Assembly (NCBI GenBank): GCA_021129895.1
Contig: JAJOKL010000155.1
Coordinates: forward strand, 17,773-38,506
DNA length: 20,734 bases
Reading direction: 5' to 3'
Origin: Candidatus Bipolaricaulota bacterium
GTDB taxonomy: Bacteria > Bipolaricaulota > Bipolaricaulia > Bipolaricaulales > Bipolaricaulaceae
Shown: one piece after another, positions 1 to 7,292 of the stretch
Numbering within the stretch: position 1 is the first letter of the stretch
Layout: each line of letters begins with the position of its first letter
The notes under the pieces: generated by a model
Databases searched by the model: none
What the model was told of the DNA's origin: nothing
What the model saw: only the letters and a program-made list of their open reading frames with translations
Program-made: the position numbers and the translations under genes

Positions 1-75
1 TTTTTGAAAAGCGAGTTCTGCGGACTTCTGAGGAGCGGCAAGCCGGGCAGGGGCGCCGCCTTGGAGGTGGACCCT
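1..75 (+). repeat. Direct repeat, copy 1
   Basis: This stretch recurs at 194-269 with one substitution and a one-base length difference in a GGCG(G)CCGCC run, an offset of 193 bp. Both copies begin TTTTTGAAAAGCGAG and end GGTGGACCCT. Copy 1 starts at the window edge, so its true left end is unknown. The arrangement suggests a tandem duplication of a leader or promoter segment. No coding role is evident: a short open frame across it has no recognisable protein features. Confidence 0.9.
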
Positions 76-83
76 GGACAACA

Positions 84-99
84 CCCCTCCGGGGAGGGG
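84..99 (+). other. GC-rich inverted repeat upstream of the tetR promoter
   Basis: CCCCTCC (84-90) is followed after GG by its perfect complement GGAGGGG (93-99). It would fold as a short tight hairpin in RNA. No U-run follows, so it is a poor intrinsic terminator, although it sits where an upstream transcription unit might end. Function is unknown. Confidence 0.35.
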
Positions 100-127
100 G
101 CTCGATGTGGTGCGCATCTTGTCGGGG

Positions 128-156
128 TTGCACTGGGTGGCGGGGTGGGGTATGAT
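128..156 (+). promoter_or_regulatory. Sigma-70-type promoter of the tetR-exporter operon
   Basis: A -35 hexamer TTGCAC (128-133) and a -10 hexamer TATGAT (151-156) are separated by exactly 17 bp. Each matches the consensus at most positions. The predicted transcription start, near 163, falls inside the palindromic operator. The leader would be about 120 nt and would include the second copy of the direct repeat. It is the best-formed promoter in the window. Confidence 0.75.
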
Positions 157-159
157 TCC

Positions 160-175
160 GAACGAACGTTCGTTC
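160..175 (+). promoter_or_regulatory. Palindromic operator, likely bound by the adjacent TetR regulator
   Basis: GAACGAACGTTCGTTC is a perfect 16-bp palindrome that starts four bases after the -10 box and covers the predicted transcription start. TetR-family dimers typically bind palindromes of this size, and a regulator of that family is encoded about 105 bp downstream. Bound there, it would block transcription initiation, giving autorepression of the operon. The site is seen directly; the pairing with this regulator is inference. Confidence 0.75.
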
Positions 176-193
176 TAAACATGGGGGGGAAGC

Positions 194-269
194 TTTTTGA
201 AAAGCGAGTTCTGCGGACTTCTGAGGAGCGGCAAGCCGGGCAGGGGCGGCCGCCTTGCAGGTGGACCCT
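194..269 (+). repeat. Direct repeat, copy 2 (in the tetR leader)
   Basis: This second copy of the repeat at 1-75 lies between the operator and the tetR ribosome binding site, inside the predicted 5' leader. It contains the palindrome GGCGGCCGCC (245-254), one base longer than in copy 1. It ends one base before the AAAGGAG ribosome binding site of tetR. Confidence 0.9.
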
Positions 270-281
270 AAAGGAGCCGTG

Positions 282-911
282 ATGGGAAGAGGAAAGGTGA
301 ACTCCCCAAACCTAGGTCCCCCCGGATCAAACCTGGAGGGGAAGATCGTGGCCGCGGCGGAGAAACTGTTCGCCCAACGCGGCTTCCACGCCACCGGCAT
401 GCGCCAGATCGCCCGCAATGCGGGCGTCTCCGTCGGTGCCATCTACCACTACTTCAAGAGCAAGGAGGACATCCTCCTGGCCATCGTGCGCCGGGAGATC
501 GACCACCGCCGAGGGTTCCTGGAGTCCTTGCGAAAGGAGGGCCTGTCGGTGCCCGAACAAATCCGGCGCATCGTGGAGATGCACTTCGCGCGTCTCCAGG
601 AGAGCCGGGACAGGGTGCAACTCCTGCACCGGGAGTGGCGGGCCCTCACGGCCCGCCTGTGGCAGCGGCTCCCTGCCCTGCATGAGGAGCTCGCAGATTA
701 CCTAGCCCGACTCATCGACGAAGGCATCGCCGCCGGCGATATCGCGCCTTGCCATTCCACCGTGGCTGCTTACTCCATCATCGGCATGGTGGAGACGGTC
801 ACCCACAGGGCCCTGAGGGGGGACGCGATCGGGGAACAGCTGATAAAGCATGGGGCGGAGGAGCTCACCCGGCTCCTGTCCCGCTGGTTGGTGAGAGGGG
901 AAGGAGGCTGA
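282..911 (+). CDS. TetR/AcrR-family transcriptional regulator
   Basis: A 209-residue one-component repressor of TetR-family length. The amino-terminal DNA-binding domain spans residues about 20-66. Its helix-turn-helix runs from about residue 38 to 58 and ends in the family signature VSVGAIYHYFKSKEDIL. The carboxy-terminal half is helical, as in family ligand and dimerisation domains, with a REWRAL segment reminiscent of KstR2/FadR-like members. The ATG at 282 is chosen because AAAGGAG (270-276) lies five bases before it; the open frame extends upstream to TTG 255 and GTG 279, but those lack a suitable site. It is the first gene of an operon with an exporter, behind a promoter carrying a 16-bp palindrome, so autorepression relieved by a hydrophobic ligand is likely. 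The ligand is unknown. Confidence 0.93.
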   Translation: MGRGKVNSPNLGPPGSNLEGKIVAAAEKLFAQRGFHATGMRQIARNAGVSVGAIYHYFKSKEDILLAIVRREIDHRRGFLESLRKEGLSVPEQIRRIVEMHFARLQESRDRVQLLHREWRALTARLWQRLPALHEELADYLARLIDEGIAAGDIAPCHSTVAAYSIIGMVETVTHRALRGDAIGEQLIKHGAEELTRLLSRWLVRGEGG

Positions 912-912
912 T

Positions 913-1365
913 GTGCAAATGCGAAAGCTTGGGACGCTTTTGGCTATGCTGGCCCTGGTGGGCTCCCTCGCCTGGGCAGGGCCAGGGGCCAAGATATTGA
1001 TCGTCGACCAGACGCAAACCATCTTGGAGGCCATGCAGTTGGAGGTACTGGCCCGGGCCCTGCTGGCCACGGGGGACTTCCAGCTCGCCGCCACCACCGA
1101 GCTCCCCCGCGGGCCCCACCCGCGGGGGCCGTTCCAGTTCGTGGTCATCGTGCCGGAGCGGGGGGAATGGGTGTGGGTGTGCACCCCCACGTTGCCGGAT
1201 CGGCTCCCCCCTGAACTCCAAGCTGCCCTGCGAGGGCTGGAGGAAGCCATCCAGCAGGTGTTCCAAGGCAAGCGCCGGGCCGTGGATCCGGGGGCCGACC
1301 TGTACCCGGCCCTGTGGTCGGCCTATTTCCTCAAGGTGGGGATCTTGGAAGGGATCGAGGGATGA
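913..1365 (+). CDS. Unrecognised secreted protein of the exporter operon
   Basis: I do not recognise this 150-residue protein. It opens with a typical signal peptide: a short basic start, a hydrophobic core (LGTLLAMLALVGSLAWA) and a likely cleavage after AWA near residue 22. The mature part begins with a beta-strand-like AKILIVDQ, followed by a helix and then a proline- and arginine-rich stretch. There are no cysteines and no lipobox. GTG 913 is preferred because AAGGAGG (901-907) is five bases upstream; ATG 919 is the alternative. It begins one base after the tetR stop and overlaps the exporter start by four bases (ATGA), so it is almost certainly co-translated with the exporter. It may be a periplasmic partner, but nothing in the sequence proves it. 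Confidence 0.75.
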   Translation: MQMRKLGTLLAMLALVGSLAWAGPGAKILIVDQTQTILEAMQLEVLARALLATGDFQLAATTELPRGPHPRGPFQFVVIVPERGEWVWVCTPTLPDRLPPELQAALRGLEEAIQQVFQGKRRAVDPGADLYPALWSAYFLKVGILEGIEG

Positions 1366-3755
1366 CGCGGCGCGTCGCTACTTGGGTCGCTACTTGGATC
1401 GTCGCCCATCCCAAATGGGTGCTGGGGGGGCTGGTGCTCATCACCCTGTTCTTCGCCCTGTTCGCTCTCCGTATTGACTTCCTCACCGACTGGAAGAAGA
1501 TGCTGCCCCACGACGATCCGGTGGTGGCCAAGTTCTTGGAGACCAGGGACACCTTCGGCTCCCAAAGCGTGGTCATGGTGGCCCTGGCCGCCCCGGAAGG
1601 GGAGACCCTGTTCAACCTATCCTCCCTGCAAAAGCTCTACGCCCTCACCCGCGAGCTGGAGACTCTGGAAGAATCAGGCTACCTAGAGGACGTGGTCTCC
1701 CCGGCCACCATGGACGTGGTCCAGGGCACTGACATCGCCCTGGTGGTGGAGCCGGTGCTCTCCCATCCCCCGGAGACGGAAGAGGACGTAGCGGCCTTCC
1801 GGGAGGTGATCCTGGCCGAGCGGCAGCTGGTGGGCACCATGGTGCTCCCGGACGGCTCGGCCATGATCATGATCCTCAAGGTCCACCCGGACATCGCGGC
1901 GGATCAGGACAAGGTGAGCGAGCTGGTCCAGCGGGTGCAGGAGATCACCGCCCGATATCAGGGGCCAGAGGAGATCTACATCACCGGGGATGCAGCTTTG
2001 ATGCACTTCGCCTACCGCTACATGCGGGGGGACCTCAAGTTCCTCCTGCCCATCGTGGTGTTGGTGGTGGCTGCTGTCCTCTACATCGGCTTCCGCAGCC
2101 TGCGCGGGCTGGTCCTGCCCCTGCAGGTGGCGTTGATGGCGGTGATCTGGACGGTGGGCCTCATGTCCCTGTGCGGGGTCAAGTTCACCATCATCTCCAC
2201 CATCCTCCCAGCGCTCCTGGTGGCGGTGGGCTCGGCCTACGGGATCCACGTGGTGAACGCCTATTTCCATCGGATCGAACGGAACGGGGACCGCCGGGAA
2301 GTGGTGGTCCAGGTGATCGAGGAGATGCTCAACCCGGTCTCCATCACCGCCCTCACCACCGCAGCCGGCTTCCTTACCCTGATCACTTCGTTCCTGGTGC
2401 CCACCAGGGAGTTCGGGCTGTTCTCCGCCGCCGGGGTGATGTTCGCCTTTCTGATCTCCCTCACCCTCATCCCAGCAGCGCTGGTGCTCCTCCCCCCATC
2501 CAAGCGGAGGTGGGCGGAGGGAGGGGAGGGGGCGTTCGACCAGCTGGCCCGTGGGGTGGTCCGGGCTACTCATCGCCGCGGCCTTTGGGTGGTGCTCACC
2601 GCCTTGGCGGTGCTGGGCGTGTTCCTGGCTGCCATCCCGTCCCTGAAGGTGGAGTCGGACGTGTCCAAGTACTTCTGCGCCAGCTCCCCAGTCATCCAGG
2701 GGATGAACTTCGTGGAGGAGCGGTTCGGCGGTAGCCTGTTCATGAGTGTGGTAGTGGACACCGGCCGCCGGGACGGGTTCAGGGACCCGGAGGTGCTCCG
2801 GTTCGCGGAAGGCTTGGAGGAGTACCTGGAGGGGTTTGAGGCGGTGGGGGATATCTCTTCCATCGTGGAGCTGGTCAAGGAGACCAACTACACCATGCAC
2901 GGGGACGACGAGGCTTACTACGCCATCCCCGACTCGGCCCGGGCGGTAGCCCAACTCTTGCTCCTCTACGAGATGGGCGGCGGGGAGATCCTGAGGAGCA
3001 TGGTCACCCGGGATTTCTCCCAGGCCCAGATCTCGGTGCGGGTCAAGGCAGTGGGCACCGCCGAGTTCGAACGGATCATACGGCTCACCCAGGACTACAT
3101 CGCCCAGCACGCCCCACCGGGGGTCGCCGGCTACGTGACCGGCCTCCCGGCCATCTACGACCGGATCAGCCACAAGATCGTGCATTCCCAGATCGTGAGC
3201 CTGCTGGCCAGCTTCCTCGCGGTGGGGACCATCGTGGCCCTGCTCATGGGCTCCCTGGTGGCCGGATTCATCAGCCTCACCCCGCTTGCCTTCTCGGTGG
3301 GGAGCAGCTTTGGGATCATGGCCTACGCCGGCGTCAACCTGGACATGGCCACGGTGATGCTAGCGAGCCTGGTGATCGGGATCGGGGTGGATTACGGAGT
3401 ACACTTCATCACCCGCTATCGGCGGGAGCGGCTGGGAGAGGTGGACCACGAGAGAGCGTTTCTTGCGGCCTTCCGCACCGCTGGCCGGGGGATCACCTAT
3501 AACGCCGTCACCCTCACGTTGGGCTTCCTGGTGCTGCTCCTTTCGAACTTCGGGGCGCTGCAGACCTTCGGCTGGCTCATCGCCCTGACCATGGTCACCA
3601 GTGCCCTGGGGGCGCTGGTGGTGGTGCCGGCGGCGCTGGGGCTGGCCCACTCTAAGTTCCTCTCCCGGCTTGTTTGGACCTGGGGCCGGGGCAGGTGGCT
3701 TCCCCGCCCGGCCTGGCAACTTTCTGACCCCAAAGAAAAAGGAGGTGGAGGATGA
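1362..3755 (+). CDS. RND-superfamily exporter of the MMPL type
   Basis: A 797-residue inner-membrane transporter with the duplicated RND layout. It has TM1 at about residues 19-37, a soluble loop to about 225 and a five-helix bundle ending near 390. The second half repeats this, with a helix near 410-430, a loop, and a final bundle to about 780. The second half carries GIGVDYGVHF (Asp677), the charged pair typical of proton-driven MMPL proteins. The equivalent first-half site reads VGSAYGIHV, without the Asp. The family moves lipids, siderophores and hydrophobic compounds. ATG 1362 overlaps the preceding stop; a frame extension to GTG 1314 lies inside the upstream gene and is rejected. No membrane-fusion protein or TolC-type channel is encoded nearby, so it probably delivers substrate to a periplasmic carrier, most simply the next gene product. 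Confidence 0.92.
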   Translation: MTRRVATWVATWIVAHPKWVLGGLVLITLFFALFALRIDFLTDWKKMLPHDDPVVAKFLETRDTFGSQSVVMVALAAPEGETLFNLSSLQKLYALTRELETLEESGYLEDVVSPATMDVVQGTDIALVVEPVLSHPPETEEDVAAFREVILAERQLVGTMVLPDGSAMIMILKVHPDIAADQDKVSELVQRVQEITARYQGPEEIYITGDAALMHFAYRYMRGDLKFLLPIVVLVVAAVLYIGFRSLRGLVLPLQVALMAVIWTVGLMSLCGVKFTIISTILPALLVAVGSAYGIHVVNAYFHRIERNGDRREVVVQVIEEMLNPVSITALTTAAGFLTLITSFLVPTREFGLFSAAGVMFAFLISLTLIPAALVLLPPSKRRWAEGGEGAFDQLARGVVRATHRRGLWVVLTALAVLGVFLAAIPSLKVESDVSKYFCASSPVIQGMNFVEERFGGSLFMSVVVDTGRRDGFRDPEVLRFAEGLEEYLEGFEAVGDISSIVELVKETNYTMHGDDEAYYAIPDSARAVAQLLLLYEMGGGEILRSMVTRDFSQAQISVRVKAVGTAEFERIIRLTQDYIAQHAPPGVAGYVTGLPAIYDRISHKIVHSQIVSLLASFLAVGTIVALLMGSLVAGFISLTPLAFSVGSSFGIMAYAGVNLDMATVMLASLVIGIGVDYGVHFITRYRRERLGEVDHERAFLAAFRTAGRGITYNAVTLTLGFLVLLLSNFGALQTFGWLIALTMVTSALGALVVVPAALGLAHSKFLSRLVWTWGRGRWLPRPAWQLSDPKEKGGGG

Positions 3756-4552
3756 AGAGGGTAGCCTTCGTATCACTGGCATTGGCAGTGGGGATTTCAC
3801 TGGGGCTCCTCGCCCAGGGGCTTACCGCAGATGAGATCCTAGCGAGGGTGGAGGAGGGGATTTTCATGGGCGGCGGTGTGGGAAGCACCATCGCCACCGT
3901 GAAGTTCGACGTCAACGTGGAAGGGGAAACCACCAGTTACACGTTCCGGGTGTACTCCCGGCACGGCGTTGAGGGTGAGCCGGACAAGACGTTGGTCGTG
4001 TACCTGGCGCCGGAACTGGTGGCGGGGACCATGTTCCTCACCTGGGCCCCGGAGGAGGGCGATGCCCGCATATGGCTGTACCTGCCGGCCTTGGGGCTGG
4101 TGAGGGAGCTCATCGCCCCGAGGGCCCGCCAGCAGGAGTTCGTCGCCGGGTCCGGGATTACCTGGGAGGAGCTGGCCGAGGGCTTCGAGTACAGGGACGA
4201 CTACTCCCCTGAGCTCATCGGGGAGGAGACGGTGGGAGGGTTGGACTGCTACGTTTTGCTCCTCACCCCGCTGGAGGGTCGTGCCACCCCCTGGGGTTCC
4301 ATCAAGCTGTGGGTAGAAAAGGAACACTTCGTCATCGTCAGGTCCGAGTTCTACGACACGGATGGTGAGCTAGTCAAGACTATGGTGGGGGATGACCTTT
4401 ACGAGGATGAGGTGGGCTACATCCCTCGCCACATCGTGCTCACCGACCTGGTGGAAGGGAGCAGTTCCACCATCAGCATCCTGGAGCGCGAGGCGCAGGA
4501 GATCCCGCCCGAGTACTTCGACCCGGAGCAGCTTCCCACCTTGGAGCTTTAG
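3752..4552 (+). CDS. LolA-like periplasmic lipoprotein-sorting-type protein
   Basis: A 266-residue exported protein with a signal peptide (residues 1 to about 22, KRVAFVSLALAVGISLGLLAQG) and a long beta-rich mature part. It resembles the outer-membrane lipoprotein-sorting proteins often encoded beside MMPL exporters: an amphipathic helix TADEILARVEEG, then alternating strands including a WLYLPALGLVRELI segment, and a final LTDLVEGSSSTISI. Such proteins form an open half-barrel that can hold a lipid. ATG 3752 shares four bases with the exporter stop (ATGA) and has GGAGG (3741-3745) six bases upstream. It is the last gene of the operon and is followed by a strong hairpin. It probably accepts what the exporter releases; the cargo is not determined. 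Confidence 0.82.
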   Translation: MKRVAFVSLALAVGISLGLLAQGLTADEILARVEEGIFMGGGVGSTIATVKFDVNVEGETTSYTFRVYSRHGVEGEPDKTLVVYLAPELVAGTMFLTWAPEEGDARIWLYLPALGLVRELIAPRARQQEFVAGSGITWEELAEGFEYRDDYSPELIGEETVGGLDCYVLLLTPLEGRATPWGSIKLWVEKEHFVIVRSEFYDTDGELVKTMVGDDLYEDEVGYIPRHIVLTDLVEGSSSTISILEREAQEIPPEYFDPEQLPTLEL

Positions 4553-4573
4553 CGGCTGCGACCTACCCCTGTC

Positions 4574-4612
4574 GGGCGGGCCCGGGGCATTTCGCTCCGG
4601 GCCCGCCCCTTT
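4574..4612 (+). terminator. Hairpin terminator after the exporter operon
   Basis: GGGCGGGCCCGG (4574-4585) pairs perfectly with CCGGGCCCGCCC (4597-4608) around an 11-base loop, followed by CTTT. The 12-bp all-GC stem 21 bases after the last stop codon is a convincing transcription end. The U-run is only three bases, so it may act weakly without Rho or mainly protect the 3' end. Confidence 0.65.
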
Positions 4613-4889
4613 GAACTCAGGGGAGCGGACCATTCCTTTTCGTCCGGCCCGTGGGTGAACCTTTCCCACACCCAAGGTAGCGGAAGCGTTTTTGGATCGT
4701 CCCCGGTTCCATGGACCAGGGTGGATGATTTTGGGGGTCTGAGGTTGGGAACCACCGATCAGGCCTCCGCTCTTAGGCTAGTAGGTGGAAGCGCCTGCAG
4801 GGCGCGGTACACGAGTCTCCCGATGGCAATCGTGGAACAGTGTTCGATCCAAACCTGGACCCTTCCGGATCCGGGGTGGAAGCATCGTT
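4613..4889. other. Non-coding gap upstream of the glmU promoter
   Basis: About 280 bases without a supportable gene on either strand. Two local foldings can be drawn. CCACC (4752-4756) pairs with GGTGG (4784-4788), enclosing GCCT/AGGC (4763-4766 with 4775-4778). A hairpin GCGCC-TGCAG-GGCGC follows at 4791-4805. These could belong to a small structured RNA, but I see no promoter or terminator defining one, no known riboswitch core and no tRNA. An open frame on the minus strand overlapping glmU is a shadow. Confidence 0.3.
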
Positions 4890-4918
4890 TTGCGGGAACT
4901 CACAGACGGGGATATAGT
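4890..4918 (+). promoter_or_regulatory. Promoter of the glmU-to-punA gene run, probably leaderless
   Basis: TTGCGG (4890-4895) and TATAGT (4913-4918) are spaced by 17 bp. Initiation six to nine bases after the -10 box would start the RNA at about 4924-4927, only three to six bases before the glmU ATG at 4930. No Shine-Dalgarno sequence is present there. The mRNA would therefore be effectively leaderless. Confidence 0.55.
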
Positions 4919-4929
4919 GTGATGGGGCC

Positions 4930-6303
4930 ATGGCAAACCCCTTAGATGTGGTCATTCTGGCCGTGGGGAGAGGGACGAGGATGCGCTCCCGTACCCCCAA
5001 GGTCCTGCACCCCTTAGCGGGCCTGCCCTTGCTGGAACACGTGCTTCGCACCACCTCCGCCCTCACCCCCCAGAGGACCATCGTGGTGGTGGGCCCCGGG
5101 GGGGCTGAGATAAAAAAGGCGTTCGCGGGCCGGGATTTGCTGTTCGCCGACCTGGGGGAGCCGGGCGGGACCGCTGCGGCGGTCTTGGCCGCCCGGCCCG
5201 CCCTCTCCTCCCCTGCCTTCCTGGTGCTCCCCGGGGACGTGCCCTTGGTCCCCCCCAAGGCCTTAAGCGCCCTGCACGATTTCCATCGCCGCCACTCGCT
5301 CCTCGCGTCGTTCCTCACCGTGGAGCCCCCCGAGCCGGGCCGCTGCGGGCGGGTGATGCGGGCGGAGGGACGGGCGATGCGGATCGTGTCGACGAAGGAT
5401 GCTACCCCGGAGGAGCTGTCCATCCGGGAGGTGAATTCCGGCATTTGGTGTTTCTCCAATACGGACAGGCTGTGGCAGGCGTTGGAAGGGATCTCCCCCA
5501 CGGGTGCCCAGGGCGAGGGTTCCCTCACCGAGCTGGTGGAGCGGCTCTCGGCCCAGAGCCTGGTGGATGCCTTGCCCTGGGCGAACCCGGAGGACCTGTT
5601 GAGGGTGGACGACCGGGCGGACCTGGCCCGTCTGGAGGGGATCCTGCGGGCCCGGGTCACCACCCGGCTTATGCGGGAAGGGGTGTCCATCCCCGATCCG
5701 GGCGCGGTGTACCTATCCCCGGACGTGCAGGTGGGGCCAGACACCGTGCTTCACCCCGGCACCCACCTGTGGGGCCACACCCAGGTGGGAGAGGGCTGCG
5801 AGATCGGCCCGGGGGCTTACCTCATCGATTCCCGGGTGGGGTCAGGGGTCAGGGTGTGGTTTTCCGTGTTGGAAGGGGCCCTGGTGGAGGAGGGGGCCAG
5901 GATCGGTCCCTTTGCCCATCTCCGCCCGGGGGCGCGGGTAGGCCCGGGGGCGCGGGTGGGGAACTTCGTGGAGGTGAAGAACGCCACGCTGGGCGAGGGA
6001 GTGAAGGCCGGCCACTTGGCCTATATCGGGGACGCTGAGGTGGGCGCTCACGCCAACATCGGCGCCGGCACCATCACCTGCAACTACGATGGTGTCAGGA
6101 AGTATCGGACCGAGATCGGCCCGGGGGCGTTCATCGGTTCCAACTCGGCCCTAGTGGCGCCGGTGCGGATCGGGGAGGGGGCTTACGTGGGGGCGGGCTC
6201 GGTGATCACCGAGGACGTTCCGCCCTATGCCCTGGCCCTGGGGCGGGCAGCCCAGACCATCAGGCCCGACTGGGCGAAAAAGCGGCGGGAGGGAGGAAAG
6301 TGA
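4930..6303 (+). CDS. glmU: Bifunctional UDP-N-acetylglucosamine pyrophosphorylase / glucosamine-1-phosphate acetyltransferase
   Basis: A 457-residue cytoplasmic enzyme making UDP-GlcNAc for peptidoglycan and, where present, lipopolysaccharide. It acetylates glucosamine-1-phosphate and then transfers UMP. The amino-terminal uridylyltransferase domain (about 1-230) has the nucleotide motif LAVGRGTRM (residues 10-18) followed by PKVLH, and GDVPL. Val12 replaces the usual second Ala of LAAG. The carboxy-terminal left-handed beta-helix (about 250-440) shows repeated G-A/V-x-[IV]G hexapeptides, the catalytic His362 in GHLAYIGDA, and IGAGTITCNYDG. Length matches the family. ATG 4930 gives the expected family start, but no Shine-Dalgarno is visible; a -10 box lies 11 bases upstream. 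It heads a nearly gapless run, and the prs start overlaps its stop. Confidence 0.97.
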   Translation: MANPLDVVILAVGRGTRMRSRTPKVLHPLAGLPLLEHVLRTTSALTPQRTIVVVGPGGAEIKKAFAGRDLLFADLGEPGGTAAAVLAARPALSSPAFLVLPGDVPLVPPKALSALHDFHRRHSLLASFLTVEPPEPGRCGRVMRAEGRAMRIVSTKDATPEELSIREVNSGIWCFSNTDRLWQALEGISPTGAQGEGSLTELVERLSAQSLVDALPWANPEDLLRVDDRADLARLEGILRARVTTRLMREGVSIPDPGAVYLSPDVQVGPDTVLHPGTHLWGHTQVGEGCEIGPGAYLIDSRVGSGVRVWFSVLEGALVEEGARIGPFAHLRPGARVGPGARVGNFVEVKNATLGEGVKAGHLAYIGDAEVGAHANIGAGTITCNYDGVRKYRTEIGPGAFIGSNSALVAPVRIGEGAYVGAGSVITEDVPPYALALGRAAQTIRPDWAKKRREGGK

Positions 6304-7271
6304 ACCAGCGTATGCGGATCCTCACGGGAAGGGCGAACCGACCTTTGGCGGAACAGGTGTCCGAGCGGCTAGGGGTGGAGCTGTGCCCGGCGGACGCCAA
6401 GGACCTCGCTCCGGGCCGGTTCCCGGACGGCGAGGTCCGGGTTCAGGTGCAACATACCGTGCGGGGGAAGGACGTGTTCGTGATCCAACCCACCTCCCCC
6501 CCGGTGAACGATCACCTCATGGAGCTCTTGCTCATGATCGACGCCCTGAAACGGGCGTCGGCCCGTATGGTATGCGCCGTGATCCCCTACTTCGGCTACG
6601 CCAGGCAAGACCGGAAGAAGATGGGCCGGGTCCCCATCTCGGCCCGGCTGGTGGCCAACCTGTTGGAAACCGCCGGGGTGGACCGCGTCCTCACCGTGGA
6701 GCTTCACGCCGGTCAGATCCAGGGCTTCTTCAACGTGCCGGTGGACCACCTGCGCACCGACCGGCTGTTTGCAGAATACATCCGCACCACCCACCCGGAT
6801 TGGCTTGATCCCCTGGTGGTGGTGTCCCCGGACATCGGCGGGGTGTGGCGGGCCCGGCGGCTGGCCAAGGAATTGGGGCGTACCCTAGCCATAGTAGAAA
6901 AGCACCGCCGCAACACCTCCGACGAAGAGCCGGAGGTGTACAACGTCATCGGGGACGTGGAGGGCCGCAACGTGCTCCTGGTGGACGACATCCTTGCTAC
7001 CGGGGAGACACTGTGTATCGCCGCTGAAACGCTCGCCGCCGAGGGAGCCCGAGGTGTGTACGCAGCTATCACCCACGGCCTGTTCAGCGGGGAGGCGCTG
7101 GAGCTCATCTCCTCCTCTCCCTTGCAGAAGCTCCTGGTCACCGATACCATCGCCCAGCGCGTCCAGGTGGCTCACCATCCCAAGGTGGAGATAGTCTCAG
7201 TGGCCCGGCTGCTGGCCGATGCGATCCACCGGATATTCACCTGCCAGTCGGTGAGCGATCTGCTGGTATGA
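6300..7271 (+). CDS. prs: Ribose-phosphate pyrophosphokinase (PRPP synthetase)
   Basis: A 323-residue enzyme that transfers pyrophosphate from ATP to ribose-5-phosphate, giving PRPP for purine, pyrimidine, histidine, tryptophan and NAD synthesis. Visible motifs are FPDGEVRVQV near the amino end, the ATP-binding PYFGYARQDRK (residues 96-106), HAGQIQGFF, and the PRPP loop VDDILATGET (228-237). The last reads slightly differently from the common VDDMIDTGGT. Length is normal for class I enzymes. The GTG start at 6300 overlaps the glmU stop (GTGA) and has GGAGG (6292-6296) just upstream; ATG 6312 is the alternative. The glmU-prs-rplY-pth order matches the glmU-prs-ctc-spoVC cluster of Bacillus subtilis. 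Confidence 0.96.
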   Translation: MNQRMRILTGRANRPLAEQVSERLGVELCPADAKDLAPGRFPDGEVRVQVQHTVRGKDVFVIQPTSPPVNDHLMELLLMIDALKRASARMVCAVIPYFGYARQDRKKMGRVPISARLVANLLETAGVDRVLTVELHAGQIQGFFNVPVDHLRTDRLFAEYIRTTHPDWLDPLVVVSPDIGGVWRARRLAKELGRTLAIVEKHRRNTSDEEPEVYNVIGDVEGRNVLLVDDILATGETLCIAAETLAAEGARGVYAAITHGLFSGEALELISSSPLQKLLVTDTIAQRVQVAHHPKVEIVSVARLLADAIHRIFTCQSVSDLLV

Positions 7272-7292
7272 AGCGACTAAGGAGGGTTGCCC

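Noticed and set aside
4..282. Open frame of 92 codons across the direct repeat
   Set aside because: It contains the promoter, operator and both repeat copies, has no ribosome binding site and no protein-like features.
1683..3185. 500-codon open frame on the minus strand inside the exporter
   Set aside because: It is a shadow of a GC-rich gene: rich in His, Gly, Pro and Asp from complement codons, with no domains.
4840..4860. tRNA-like GTTCGATCC segment
   Set aside because: The flanking bases cannot form a T-stem, and no acceptor, D or anticodon arm can be drawn.
4773..5744. 323-codon minus-strand frame over the glmU promoter and gene
   Set aside because: Ser/Arg/Thr-rich shadow of glmU without motifs; glmU is certain on the plus strand.
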